Shown one piece after another: positions 40,301 through 52,300 of a stretch of DNA of 64,000 bases; within the stretch, counting starts at the first letter, position 1, and each line of letters opens with the position of its first letter. Below the pieces are notes generated by a model. It was not told the DNA's origin and did no database searches. It saw nothing but the letters and a program-made list of their open reading frames with translations. The position numbers were made by a program, and so were the translations under genes. The stretch is from Sabellastarte sp. h YS-2021 (Eukaryota; Annelida; Polychaeta; Sabellida; Sabellidae): positions 3,906,001-3,970,000 of the forward strand of contig OZ024928.1 in the NCBI GenBank assembly GCA_964017235.1, in the 5' to 3' direction.

Positions 40301-43300
40301 GATAGAGCGATTTCGTCGAAATTTTCGACCCACAGGGTATCTGAGGAATGCAATCTTTGCAATTTTCAAAACATTTTCCCCTCCCCAAAAATGGCGGCCA
40401 TTTTGAATTTTCGAATTTTTGCCAAAAATGGCAAAACACTATTTTATTGCGTAAAATAGCCTTACCTTATCCTCACAAGTGCTTGTTTGTTTTTGTGGAG
40501 CAAAAACGTATCGACCGACAAGAATTTTTTAAGGAATATTCTTGTCACAAGAGGTGACCCCTTTGTCTGCGCATGTCCGCGCATGCGCCGTACTCATTGT
40601 CGACAGGCAATTGTCGAGAGATCTTCATTATATTTTTGGTCGATATGGGAGCAACACGTATTTTCTTTTATTATCGTCCATTTACAGACGAAGATCTATG
40701 AAGTTTTGAAGCGTGCAAGCGTGCACCTACCTGTATTTATCCATTATTCGACTGGTACTACCACTAATTCTGCCTCCCTTGTCCTGAAAAGGGTCAGAAT
40801 AAGATGTGCAAGAAGATGTTGCTGTAAAGTCTTCAGTGGAAGACGTGTATATCTTCGGCTGTACTCGCCCATTATTCGACTGGAACTACCTCCTTGTCGA
40901 GGAAGGGATGCAGAAGATGTTGCTTTATTGTGAGTATTAGCTTATGCTCGAAAACAAAGAAGAAAGAATGCAGTTGTCTTGGCAGCGGAGGTCGTAGATT
41001 CTTTACTGTGGGTGGAGCGCCACTCTGGTACAGTAACAGGTCTCCCTCCAAAAGAACGACTACAGAAGCGTATCCACTGATCCTTGCAGTTATTATTTTG
41101 CTTCCCAGCAGGTACAGTGAACTTCCTGCTTCTCAAGACATGAAGATATGGACAGATTACCTTCCTTTGCTGTAAATTTGGATGAAGATCCAACAGACAT
41201 CTTTGGGGCAGTATGTGCACTGCTTGTCTGTTCAGCCCTGTTGAAGAATTGCAATAACTATTTACTAGATAATAAAACCTTCCTATGGCCATGTATCCAT
41301 TGGAAAGAATACTGTGACTTTTGAGTTAATTTTTCTGCAAACTCAACGAAGATCGTCGTACCACTCTGCCTAGTTTACCAGGTCAGAGGGATACAGAAGA
41401 ACGTGGCTACATTAATGCAAGTCACCATGGAGGCTCTTCTTGCAGAGTTACTGGCAGTGATGGGAGATTTTCATTGCCATCCCAGAGTTGTGCGAATCTT
41501 CAGACGGAGTTGTCGAATTACTCCCCAATCGAATTCCCCAATGCCTGTACTACCCACAATGCAAAGCGATGACGTCAGACAGGAAAACATGGCTACAGTA
41601 AATATACCGCTGAAATATTGCTGGAAATCCTTCAAAAGAAAGCAATTCATCCACTCTACAATTGCAGAACTCCAGGTTTCTATGGCAGTTTATTCTTGTA
41701 TTCAAACTCGGCTAATGACGACCTCTGATAGATCTCAGTGTCCTGAATTGATTTCTAACTACGAATTCAACGATCACGGACCACGAGTGAAGTTCGTTTA
41801 CTACGTCAATAAATACCTGCTTGTCCCATCATTTAAACTGGAGACAGCAGAAATTATTAGAAATTCGGTTACAAAAGATGCGTTCTTCTATGTACCGACT
41901 CACCAAGATTTTCAACATCTACTTCAGGTTAATGTACACTGGCAAACCTATCACTTCAAAGCATTAGGAAATTCGGGTTAGCGACCCCTCTACAGTATCA
42001 TGCGAGTAGTAAAGAGGCAAATCTCATTCTTCAGTCTCACGGAATAGGAGTTCACCATATACCTGGACCACTGGTTGTTAAGTTTACGTAAAAGACACCA
42101 GTATTGGGTTCAAATCAAAGAACTCATCCAATTATTCAACAACTGGGCTTCGTGATATCGATTTCCTAGGTTACCACTGCATTTTGGTACCAGGAAATTT
42201 CTTTCACCATATACCTAGACTACTGGTTGTTTAGTGTACGTAAAAGACACCAGTATTGGGTTCAAACCAAAGAACTCATCCAATTTTTCTTCAACTGGGC
42301 TTCGTGATATCGATTTCCTCGGTTACCACTGCATTTGGTACCAGGAAATTTCTTTCTACCTCGAATAAATTAAATACCTGAGAATCTATTCAAGACATGG
42401 CGATCTCATCACAATCAACCCCAAGGTTGCTTATATCCCAGGTAGGGATACTGGCATCTTTGGAAAAGACTATACCAATGGGTCAGTTATGTATGTGTGC
42501 CTTTCAGTGGTATCTAGAAAGAAATGGCAATATCTCCAGTCACTAGTTGTGAGAATTCCTGTTTCAAATCCTTCTGAAAAAGCATATTCACTGGTGGAAA
42601 ATGCCAAAAAAGGGGAAATAGGATGCCTTTTCTATACACGGGTGCACAATTCCCTTATTTTCGTAGATGCATTAAACCAGGGTTGATGATCCCATCTATA
42701 AGCATCACAGTTAGTGGCTTTGGACAGTTAAAAATGTATATAATTATTACATTTCAATGTCATACGGCTGAAGGCAGTGTGTTCAGCCCTTAAAAGCCTT
42801 CAAGACAAATTCCACACAAAAGAATTCTTATAGCATCAGACAACACCACTGTGTTCGGTTATCTGAACAAACAGGGGGGGGGGGGGGAGCGTATACCTCC
42901 TAGTTTGGCACAGCTTGGCCTACTGCAATCCTTGAAATATACTCATAATGGACAGACTTATTCTTGGTTGCTAAAGGTCATACCCAACATCATCTCCAGA
43001 AGGGATAAAGGTTTGGTGCATCCTGGCCTACTGCCATCCTTGAAATATACTCATAAGGGACAGAAATCTTCTGGGGTTGCTTAAATGTCATACTCAATGA
43101 TCTCTACAGAAGGGACAAAAGTAATCTGTACAGAATGGTTCTTATTCCCTTTATGGTTCTAGACAACGTGCAAGTTTGGCACAAGTCAACAATAGGTGTT
43201 TTATGCAGGTATGCTGCATCTTGGCCTACTGCAATCCTTGAAATATTCTCATATGAGCCAGATATATTCAGGGTTGCCTAGATATCATGACAGCCTCTCC

Positions 43301-46300
43301 ACAAAGAACGAAATAATACCGACAGGATAGTCACTTCATCTTTTAATATTCTATTTGATTTACATAGTTTGTCAAATACCAATGGTAGAGATTTTTGCCA
43401 CCAATATGAGTCACAAAACTTCCATTCTATGTTGACAGTCCCGGATGCAAATGCCCTGAACATAGATGCATTAAACATCTGGTTGGAGGTTCTGGACTGC
43501 TAGGCCTTTTGTCCTATACCACTTATTCCAAAAAGTCATTGAACAAGTGAACACCAGGTGCAAAATGATTGTAGTGGTCCCTTGGTGGCCCATGATGCAT
43601 TGGCTTTGGGGTCTGGTGAGTCATTCAACCAAACCTCCATTACAGCTACTTCACTGGTCTCAGAAACAGCCATTCAGTCAGAAATACCATCAGACTCTGT
43701 TGCATTGGCACCTTCATGCTTGGCACCTTAACACCACTCAGAATCTCTTATATCATTCTCTGGGCAAGGGATAGAGAGATTTAGGGCATCTCAAGGACCC
43801 TCATCTTGGAATGTATGAGTCATGATGGGCCATTTTGAGCTCTGGTACCCACAGAATAAGGTGGCCATCTCAGAGCCTACGGTCTCAAATATACCAGATT
43901 TTTTGATCCATTTACTTGCAAAAATCTGAAACCTGTCACTATTGTTGGCTTTGCAGCAGCCATAGCTGATCATTTACATTTTTTGTGCAGGAGTTGAGCC
44001 AAAGCCTGCATCTTTATAGGCCTATTGCAAGTGTTATAGAGAGAAGCCCACTGCTAACAGAGGTGCAGCATCAAGGGATTTGCCTTTGCTTCTGTTGGTT
44101 TTCACAAAAGGCTCCTTATTAACCTTTAAAAGGAGGTCAGTCTAAAGAAGTTTGACTTGCAAGACTGTTGCAATGCCATTGGAAGTGTATTCTGGGATTT
44201 TGGCTCCTTCAGACACAAGCCTCATAGGAAGGAGTTTACAGTTCTCCCTCCTACCTACCTTTTCAGCAAGGACCTATTAGCCTTAGTTGGTCTAGATTAC
44301 CTCCAGTGGTCACTTCAGCTCTAGATCATTCCTGAACTCAAATTGCCTGGACACTTGATTCGTTGTCCTCTTACAGCACTTAGATCCTTCTTGGACAGGA
44401 CTACTGCTTGGAGAAAAGGGAAAGTCTCCTTCTCCTGCCTTTTAGCAAGAATCAGTTGGCTTCTGATGGCCCAGATGGCTCAAACCAGTGGTCATTCCAG
44501 CTCACAAACCTTTCTTGAGCTGATGTTGGACTGATGTGGTGACACTCTGCTCTCTTACAGTGCTTAGTTACTATCAGGACAGTACAAATACTTCAAGGAG
44601 GGGAAGAATCTTGCTCATATCTTTTAAGGAAGGCTTGATGGAGATATCTTGAGTTCTGCTATCTCTTCCTGGATCAATCTGGCTGCATGATTAGATTGCC
44701 AGTCCTTTAATCTTGAGTCTCAGAATCTATACTTTGAGACACATATTAGATCCATGGCTGCCTTTTCAGTTTCCAAGAGTGGGGTCTTACCTGAGCAGAT
44801 ATCAAACTCTTGTTATTGGAAGACCCACAATTCTTTACTACATTCTACTCGAAGATGTAGCTTGGCAATCCCATGACCAGTCCATGAACAAATTGGGCCT
44901 TGTGGATTCACCTCAGCATGTAGTCAATTTTTGTGTATTTATACATGTCATTGATATGACTCACATTTTTATGTTCTCTCCAGTTATACAAGTCTTGTGT
45001 CACTGACATATGTCTTTCTTGGCTTACATATGGCCCCATATCTGCAGTTTATGCAGTTCAGTTTGCCTGCTTGGAGATATTCCCATTGTCAGATGATGAC
45101 ATCTTGCTTGGGGAGTCATGCAGACATCTCCAGCCAATACTGGGTGATGGTTAATACTGCTATGTGATTTGTTGTAAAATTTTCTACAACAGCAACAGCA
45201 GCAACAATGACGACCACATCATGGATCTCTTGTTGAGGTTAGCAAATTACTTATCTGTGTTGAAGAAGTAACATATAACCTAAGATGTGGCTTAGGGAAG
45301 CTTATCTTATCCTCTTATCAGTGCTTTATTTGGTGACCCCTTGTCTGACAATCATCTAACAGTGTGGCCAAAACAAATACCCTCCACCTGTTATGGTTGT
45401 ATTCAAGCACTTGTGAGGATAAGGTAAGGCTATTTTACGCAATAAAATGTAACAAATTTTATTGTAATTTAACTTTTTACAAGTTAAATACTTACCTTAT
45501 CCTCACAAGGATAAACCCACCCTACCTCCCCGCATAATTTGTTTTCTGGGGACCAAAAATACAATGAAGATCTCTCGACAATTGCCTGTCGACAATGAGT
45601 ACGGCGCATGCGCGGACATGCGCAGACAAAGGGGTCACCTCTTGTGACAAGAATATTCCTTAAAAAATTCTTGTCGGTCGATACGTTTTTGCTCCACAAA
45701 AACAAACAAGCACTTGTGAGGATAAGGTAAGTATTTAACTTGTAAAAAGTTAAATTACAATAAAATTTGTTACAATTTGCTTCTATCTCCTTAACCGTGC
45801 GAGATAGAGCGATTTCGTCGAAATTTTCGACCCACAAGGTATCTAAGGAATGCAATCTTTGCAATTTTCAAAAAATTTTCCCCTCCCCAAAAATGGCAGC
45901 CATTTTGAATTTTCGAAGTTTTGCCAAAAATGGCAAAACACAAATTTCCTTCTATCTCCTTAACCGTGCGAGATAGAGCGATTTCGTCAAAATTTTCGAC
46001 CCACAGGTATTTGAGCATTGTATTCTTGGCAATTTAAAAAAAAATTTCCCCTCCCCTAAAATGGCGGCCATTTTGAATTTTCGAATTTTTGCCAAAAATG
46101 GCAAAACACAAATTTGCTTCTATCTCCTTAACCATGCGAGATAGAGCGATTTCGTCGAAATTTTCAACCCACAGGGTATCTAAGGAATGTAATCTTTGCA
46201 ATTTTCAAAAAATTTTCCCCTCCCCAAAAATGGCAGCCATTTTGAATTTTCGAATTTTTGTCCAAAATGGAAAAACACAAACTGGCCTTAACCGTGCAAA

Positions 46301-49300
46301 ATAGAGTTATTTCGTTGAAATTTTCGACCCATAGGGTATCTAAGGAATGTACTCTTGGCAATTTTCAAAAAAATTTCCTTTTCCCAAAAATGGCGGCCAT
46401 TTTGAATTTTCAAATTTTTGCCAAAAATAGAAAAACAGGAATTTGCTTCTATCTTCTTAACCGTGCAAGATAGAGTGATTTCGTCAAAATTTTCAACCCA
46501 ACCAATGCAAAAAGGCATGAAGCTGAAATAATTTACATCTACACTAACAAATATTTAAGCATCATTGATATATTTTACAAATGAAACAGGGTCTTGTAAG
46601 ACTACTGTACAATTTGGGCAAAAGGTTCATGGGTGGACATTACACATGATAATGTGTGTTCTTCTATGCTATCCTGTTTCTATTCGCATCTACTATCAAC
46701 AGGGCGGCCTATTTCTAGTTTTCACTTCCTGTTTGTATCAATTACTGGCAAGTGTTCATTCAAGCTGTAGACAATCAATAGAAATACCTTTTGAGGACTA
46801 GCCAGTTTGTTCTGTTTAACGTCTATATGAACAGGTGAGTAAGATATTTCCACCAATGTTAAAACTGTCAAGAAGTAGATGACAACTCTGTATAGTTGCC
46901 TTACTTTTCTTCAGCACTTTTGATTTATTTGATTATAAGTTCTTTAAGTATATTAAAATGTATGAGGTAAATATTATGTCAAAGGACATTATGGATGGTG
47001 AGTAGCACTTGTGGTGTTTGTTTTAACAACTTAAACTTTTTGTGAACTCTTGTACCCTTGAATTTTACTCAGTACATTCAGTTGCATACTGCTTCATTAG
47101 TGATAAGGGGAAAAGGTGAATCCTGAGTGTTTAGCAGTCTACTAAAGTGATCCATATCAACCTGCATGCCTCCAGGCACTATTTTAACAGAATTCCAGTG
47201 ATTGTTGAGTTACTCAGGTTTGCTAACTAACTTACTTTAAGAGAATTCTAGTGGTCATTGTTCTGTTGGTTTTGACTATGCACTGTTTCAGCTTGCATGC
47301 CCCCTGACACCCATGCGGATTATGATATCCACTTGGAGCGCACAGTTCGAGACCTGGAGGACATCCGAGATGACATGAAGTATGAGGTGTTTATGGTGTA
47401 CTGCACTAAGGATATACCTCTGATTGGAGAGGACAGAATCCACCCACGCCAGGTGTCAGAGGACTTGACCAACAATGGATTCAAAGTGTAAGTAATTTAT
47501 AATATGGATACTAAGTGTGTGAACTATATGCACCTATGCCTGGTGTCAGAGGACATGACTAGGCAAAGTGTAAGTGTGTATGTTACATCAAGGATACAAA
47601 GTTAATGAACTGTATCCACCCATGCCTGGTGTCAGAAGATTTAGAAACAAGTCAGACTGTAAGTATAGTTACCATATGTTTCCAAAATTATGGCCCGGGC
47701 ATTAATTATTTTCAAATGGCATCAGACCAGGCATTAATTTGAACCAGGCAAATATTTGAACCTGGGCGTTATTTTGGAAATTTACGGTATAAGTCACTGA
47801 ATCAAAGTGTAAGTATAGTATGGCAGTGGGTTGATAAGAGAAGAGGAATATTATTTCAGAGCAAATTTCACATGTGTCATGATAAATAATATGCTTATGC
47901 ATGATAAAAAAACATTAATAAAACTGCATAAACTGACACATATATATGAAAATGAAAATAATGTAAAAATATTGAAAATTAATAGGTGAACTTTCCTGTC
48001 ATTATTTATTTATTTCACCACTGTTACCATAGCAATTGTCAGAAAAATATTTTGCAATACAGTAACTCTTCTTGGAGCAGAAACATTGTAAATTATATAA
48101 GTTATGCATACTATATGCATACATATATGTATGCATCTGTATCAAAGCAGTTATTTCTATAAAAGGAAGTTGCCCCTAATTTGCATATATAGCAAGACTT
48201 ATAACAAAATGAGGATTTTTCAAAGCTGAGCAGTAACATATTGAAAGTAACATTTATTGCAAATTAAACGACAAATCTGTTTTCAGGTGGTTTCCAGTCG
48301 ACCCAAGCAACATCAATATACAGCTCGTCTCCGTCACCATGCGAGATGCCAAGGTCATGTGATTTTTGTACATTTTTGTAAATCCAGCATTCTATTCCAT
48401 ATGAGATATCTGGTGCTGACAATATTGGAATTTTATAGTTGTTGGAGACCAGGTTACACCCATGCTGAGATGATTCTGTTTTCTCTAACTAAAAAACTTA
48501 ATGTCAAACTTACTGTCAATAAATTACTAATATGTTCTTTAAAATGTAACCATGTCCATTAAAAGTAAATATTTGGTGAAATGTGATCACTTTATTTTCT
48601 TATTTTACCAGTTAATTCATATTTTATTGTGGGTTTGTTTACATCAACTCTCGCTTCTAGTTTGTGTACACTAAAATGAAGTAACTATATAGATTTGGGT
48701 CATTTTTTCTAGTTTTCATCCCCAAGTTATACAAATATTTGATCATATTGTCCATAAGCCAACACAGTATATATTGAATTAAAGTAAAAGCTGATATCTC
48801 CCAAAAATAATACTTTTACCTGTAACTATTCCCATGTATTGATCCAGCATGGATAATTTTTGCCCCTTTATAACCTTATTTTTTTGCGAAAAAAGGTTCC
48901 TCAATTTCCTTCACATCAGGCACTCTTTCAGAAAAGTGTAAAAATCATATGACTTATTTATAATTGTTAGTTCGTATTTTCTCCCACAGGTGGTGCTGGT
49001 GTGCATCTCAGACGAGTTTGTCTTGGACCAGAAGATGTGCGACATCTTCCACTTTGCCAAAACCAACCTGCAGAAACCAATTCAGCTGGTTGTCCTTGGC
49101 AACTCATTTGAGTGGAAAAACTCAGCTGTGGGTCTACTAGTGACAGATGATGTAAGTTGGTCTAATCTAATCTAATCTACTGCTTTGCAAGCATAGTATC
49201 TTCACACAAGGGGGAAACTTGGTGCACTAAATTAACAAAAAATTGACAAAAGGGATAATCAAGGGACAATCTAGGTCAGTAATACAGGATTGTTCGTGCG

Positions 49301-52300
49301 AATGGATGAAAGAATACCTAAGTAGGGTAGCCTTAAGTTGAAGTGGTTAATCTTAAGGTGTTTCCTAAAGGATGTAACTGCGGGAGTATTTCTCATGCGG
49401 AAAGGAAGAGAGTGTCTACTGGTTGGTCCATAATGACTGAGGGAGTCAGGGACATTTTTGTATAATCTGTGAAGTTTACAGTCATAAGAGGTTACCTGAA
49501 TCAGTAATTCTGAGCAGCTACTGGTATTTTTAGATGAAGTATATACATGGAGCTATTCACTGATGTATGCTGGTTGGCTATGTTGTAGAATTTTTTTATG
49601 TGCTAAAAGGCCTATTTCAAAGTATACTCTTCATGGAACTGGAAGCCAATGGAGTTATTTTAGTTGTTTGGTCATGTTTGAAAACCTGGAGAATTGAAGG
49701 ACAACCCATGCAAAATTCTACACTTGAAAATCTTCTAAATAATGGAAAACAGTAGAAACATTTACCTGCAAAATAGCCATGCCACAAAAAAACAGGAAAT
49801 AGCATCAACTATATGGGCTATTAGGTGTATGAACCATATATTAGAATGACTTTGTGCTTTTATTTAATACATTAGGGCTTCTGATAACTATTCTAATTAT
49901 CAAACTTTACTTGAAGGGAAAGTTTTCTTTTCATGGTTAAAACAAACAGAATAAATGATAATTCAATTAACAAATGATAATTCAATTAACAATCAGTTCT
50001 TGACTTGATGTAGGTGTTTGTGAATATGACACAACCCAAGAGATACCCACACAAGATCAAAGAACTGATCGAGTCAGTGAGGGTGAAAACCTCCATCAAA
50101 GATACTGCAAAGGTAAGCTATTCATTGAATTGTCTTATATTATCTACCAGACAATGCATTTACTGTTAAATATCTGGACTTTCATACTTTCTAAATAGAA
50201 ACAGAAAGCCTCAAAAAGTTTAACGGGGGCTCAATGGTCAATAATCTCACCGTCCACCTCTGTGGTTGTAGGTACGAACCTCAAACCTGGCCATATAGGA
50301 AAGTTGGTAGTTGCTTTTCGATTGCAGAGTTCAGAGTACAGAATCTTGACCAATTAGTATCTACTTATTTCCCCTGCCTTTAAAATTACCTGTTGTGATA
50401 TAACCTATATAATGTGTTGATGGTTATGTTAAACCTGATTAAATCAATTCAACATATTTAAGTGTTAAGAGCACCGATATGTACACAAGTGACTAAGTAA
50501 GATCTGTAATTAGTGAGTATTGCCATAGATTGGTTGTATCTAACATATATTATCCTCTCTATATTGGATTTATTATTAATGAAAAGACAGCCAAGAACGT
50601 AACCCCCTTCCCTAGGAGTTGCAAAATTAGTCACAATTTCAGTTGCCTGCTTATGTGTTTCTCACCACCCCAACCCCTGCCCCTGTATAGTGGGATATCA
50701 ACAAATTTTGTTCAACGACCCATGTTGCTTGTATGGTTACATAATTTCTAAATAATATTAAGGCTGTGACTTTGTTAGAAAAAGGACACCGGCTATTCAC
50801 CTCGAAAGAACTGATCCGATTTCGGGTAACCGTGTTTTAGTTGTCACCCAGTGGCAGTAGCAGAGAAGCAAAGATGGCGGATGATGTAAACAAACTGTCA
50901 CGAAAAATAATGTTAAATATCAGTATAAATAAGGAAAATCATGTGAAAACCTAATGCCAGTTAAAGAAATCTGACAGAATAATAAGGTTTGTCCAAGTAT
51001 TTCATTGATTTACGCTATATTTCATATTTTTTCGGTTACCCACTTCGGCAGTTTGTACTCGGTTTCCTAAAGAATTCGGACCTTAAAATAATAGTTTTAC
51101 TCAGCTACGTGTTTGCTGGTGTAAAGATTAAGTATCATTTAAGTCTTATTAGATTAGATTCCGTTTCTGTCAATTCTACTTTATTATTTGTGTCTGCCCA
51201 CTCTACAGACACCTGTCCAGACCCACCCCAAGTGTTTCATCAGCTATGCATGGTCCAACTCAGCTGATGCCATCAGTAAAGGCTCCAAGGGCCAGGCAGG
51301 CAGTCTGGGCTGGGGAGACCCCCGGGCAATCAAAGAGTACCTGGAGAAGCATAATATATCCTGCTGGATTGATGTGGAAAGGGCAGGACAGGTAGGTATA
51401 GTGTTTGTGTTATATCAGCTGACTAAGGGGCCAATTGTGAATAAACTGCAAACTATTGTAACAGTGTAATGACACTTTATATGTCTTCTCATATGTTTTC
51501 AACCAAATTTATCCAATAACTATATTTTATTGCGTAAAATAGCCTAATTACCTTATCCTCACAAGTGCTTGTTTGGTTTTGTGGAGCAAAATGCATCGAC
51601 CGACAAGAATTTTTTAAGGAATATTCTTGTCATGAGAGGTGACCCCTTGTCTGCGCATGTCCGCGCTTGCGCAGTAGTCGTTGTCGACAGACGAATGTCG
51701 AGAGCTCTTCATTATATTTTTGGTCGATATGGGAGCAACATGTATTTTTTTCTTATTATTGCCCATTTTCAGATGAAAATCTATGAAGTTTTGAAGCGTG
51801 CAAGCATGCACCGAGCTGTAGTTATCCATTATTCGACTGGTACTACCACTAATTCTGCCTCCCTTGTCCTGAAAAGGGTCAGAATAAGTTGTGCAAGAAG
51901 ATGTTGCTGTAAAGTCTTCAGTGGAAGACGGTGTATATCTTCCGCTTTACTCGCCCATTATTCGACTGGATTTACCTCCTTGTCAATGAAAGGGATGCAG
52001 AGAAGGTTTTGCTGTAAAGTTTTCAGTGGAAAACAAAGAAGAAAGAATGCAGTTGGCTTTGCAACGGAGGTCGTAGATTCTTTACTGTGGGTGGAGCGCC
52101 ACTCTGGTACAGTAACAGGTCTCCCTCCAAAAGAACGACTACAGGAGCGTATCCACTTATCCTTGCAGTTATTATTTTGCTTCCCAGCAAGTACACTGAA
52201 CTTCCTGCTTCTCAGACATGAAAATAGGGACAGATTACCTTCCTTTGCTGTAGATTTAGATGAAGATCCAACAGACATCTTTGGGGCAGTATGTGCACTG

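Larger units (their letters stand above)
40442..45774 (+). mobile_element. DIRS-C1: decayed DIRS retrotransposon (5333 bp), nested in SatB
   Basis: Left end TTTTATTGCG, ITR 40461-40641, ICR 45404-45510, inverted ITR 45551-45731, right end TTTGTTACA. Remnants in the same order as DIRS-A: RT (IYLDYWLFS near 42205, for YLDD), RNase H (LIFVDALNQG near 42660; ASDNTTVFGYLNKQ near 42835-42875), methyltransferase-like (VEIFATNM near 43388; VVVPWWPMMHWLW near 43570), recombinase (IRCPLTALRSFLDRT near 44360; THIRSMAAFSVSK near 44743). Many stops and frameshifts; no functional ORF. Confidence 0.9.
38991..46642. mobile_element. SatB: second hairpin-microsatellite-satellite element, split by DIRS-C1
   Basis: Starts with ATGTCCACCC (38993) and a perfect hairpin TCCACCCCCC / GGGGGGTGGA; ends with GGGTGGACAT (46631-46640). 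After the hairpin comes a GTCCGATGTCCG microsatellite (39042-39100), about 330 bp of single-copy sequence, then about 168-bp satellite units. DIRS-C1 interrupts the array. No protein is encoded. Confidence 0.65.

Noticed and set aside
40487-41981. 148- and 192-residue frames at the start of DIRS-C1 (and the 254-residue frame in C2)
   Set aside because: They begin in the ITR, differ between C1 and C2 in frame and length, and resemble no gag. Treated as decayed element sequence.
39603-46518. Repeated frames with MAAILNF / VENFDEIALSRTV peptides in SatB
   Set aside because: 168-bp satellite units keep frame by chance; peptides occur on both strands of the same repeat.
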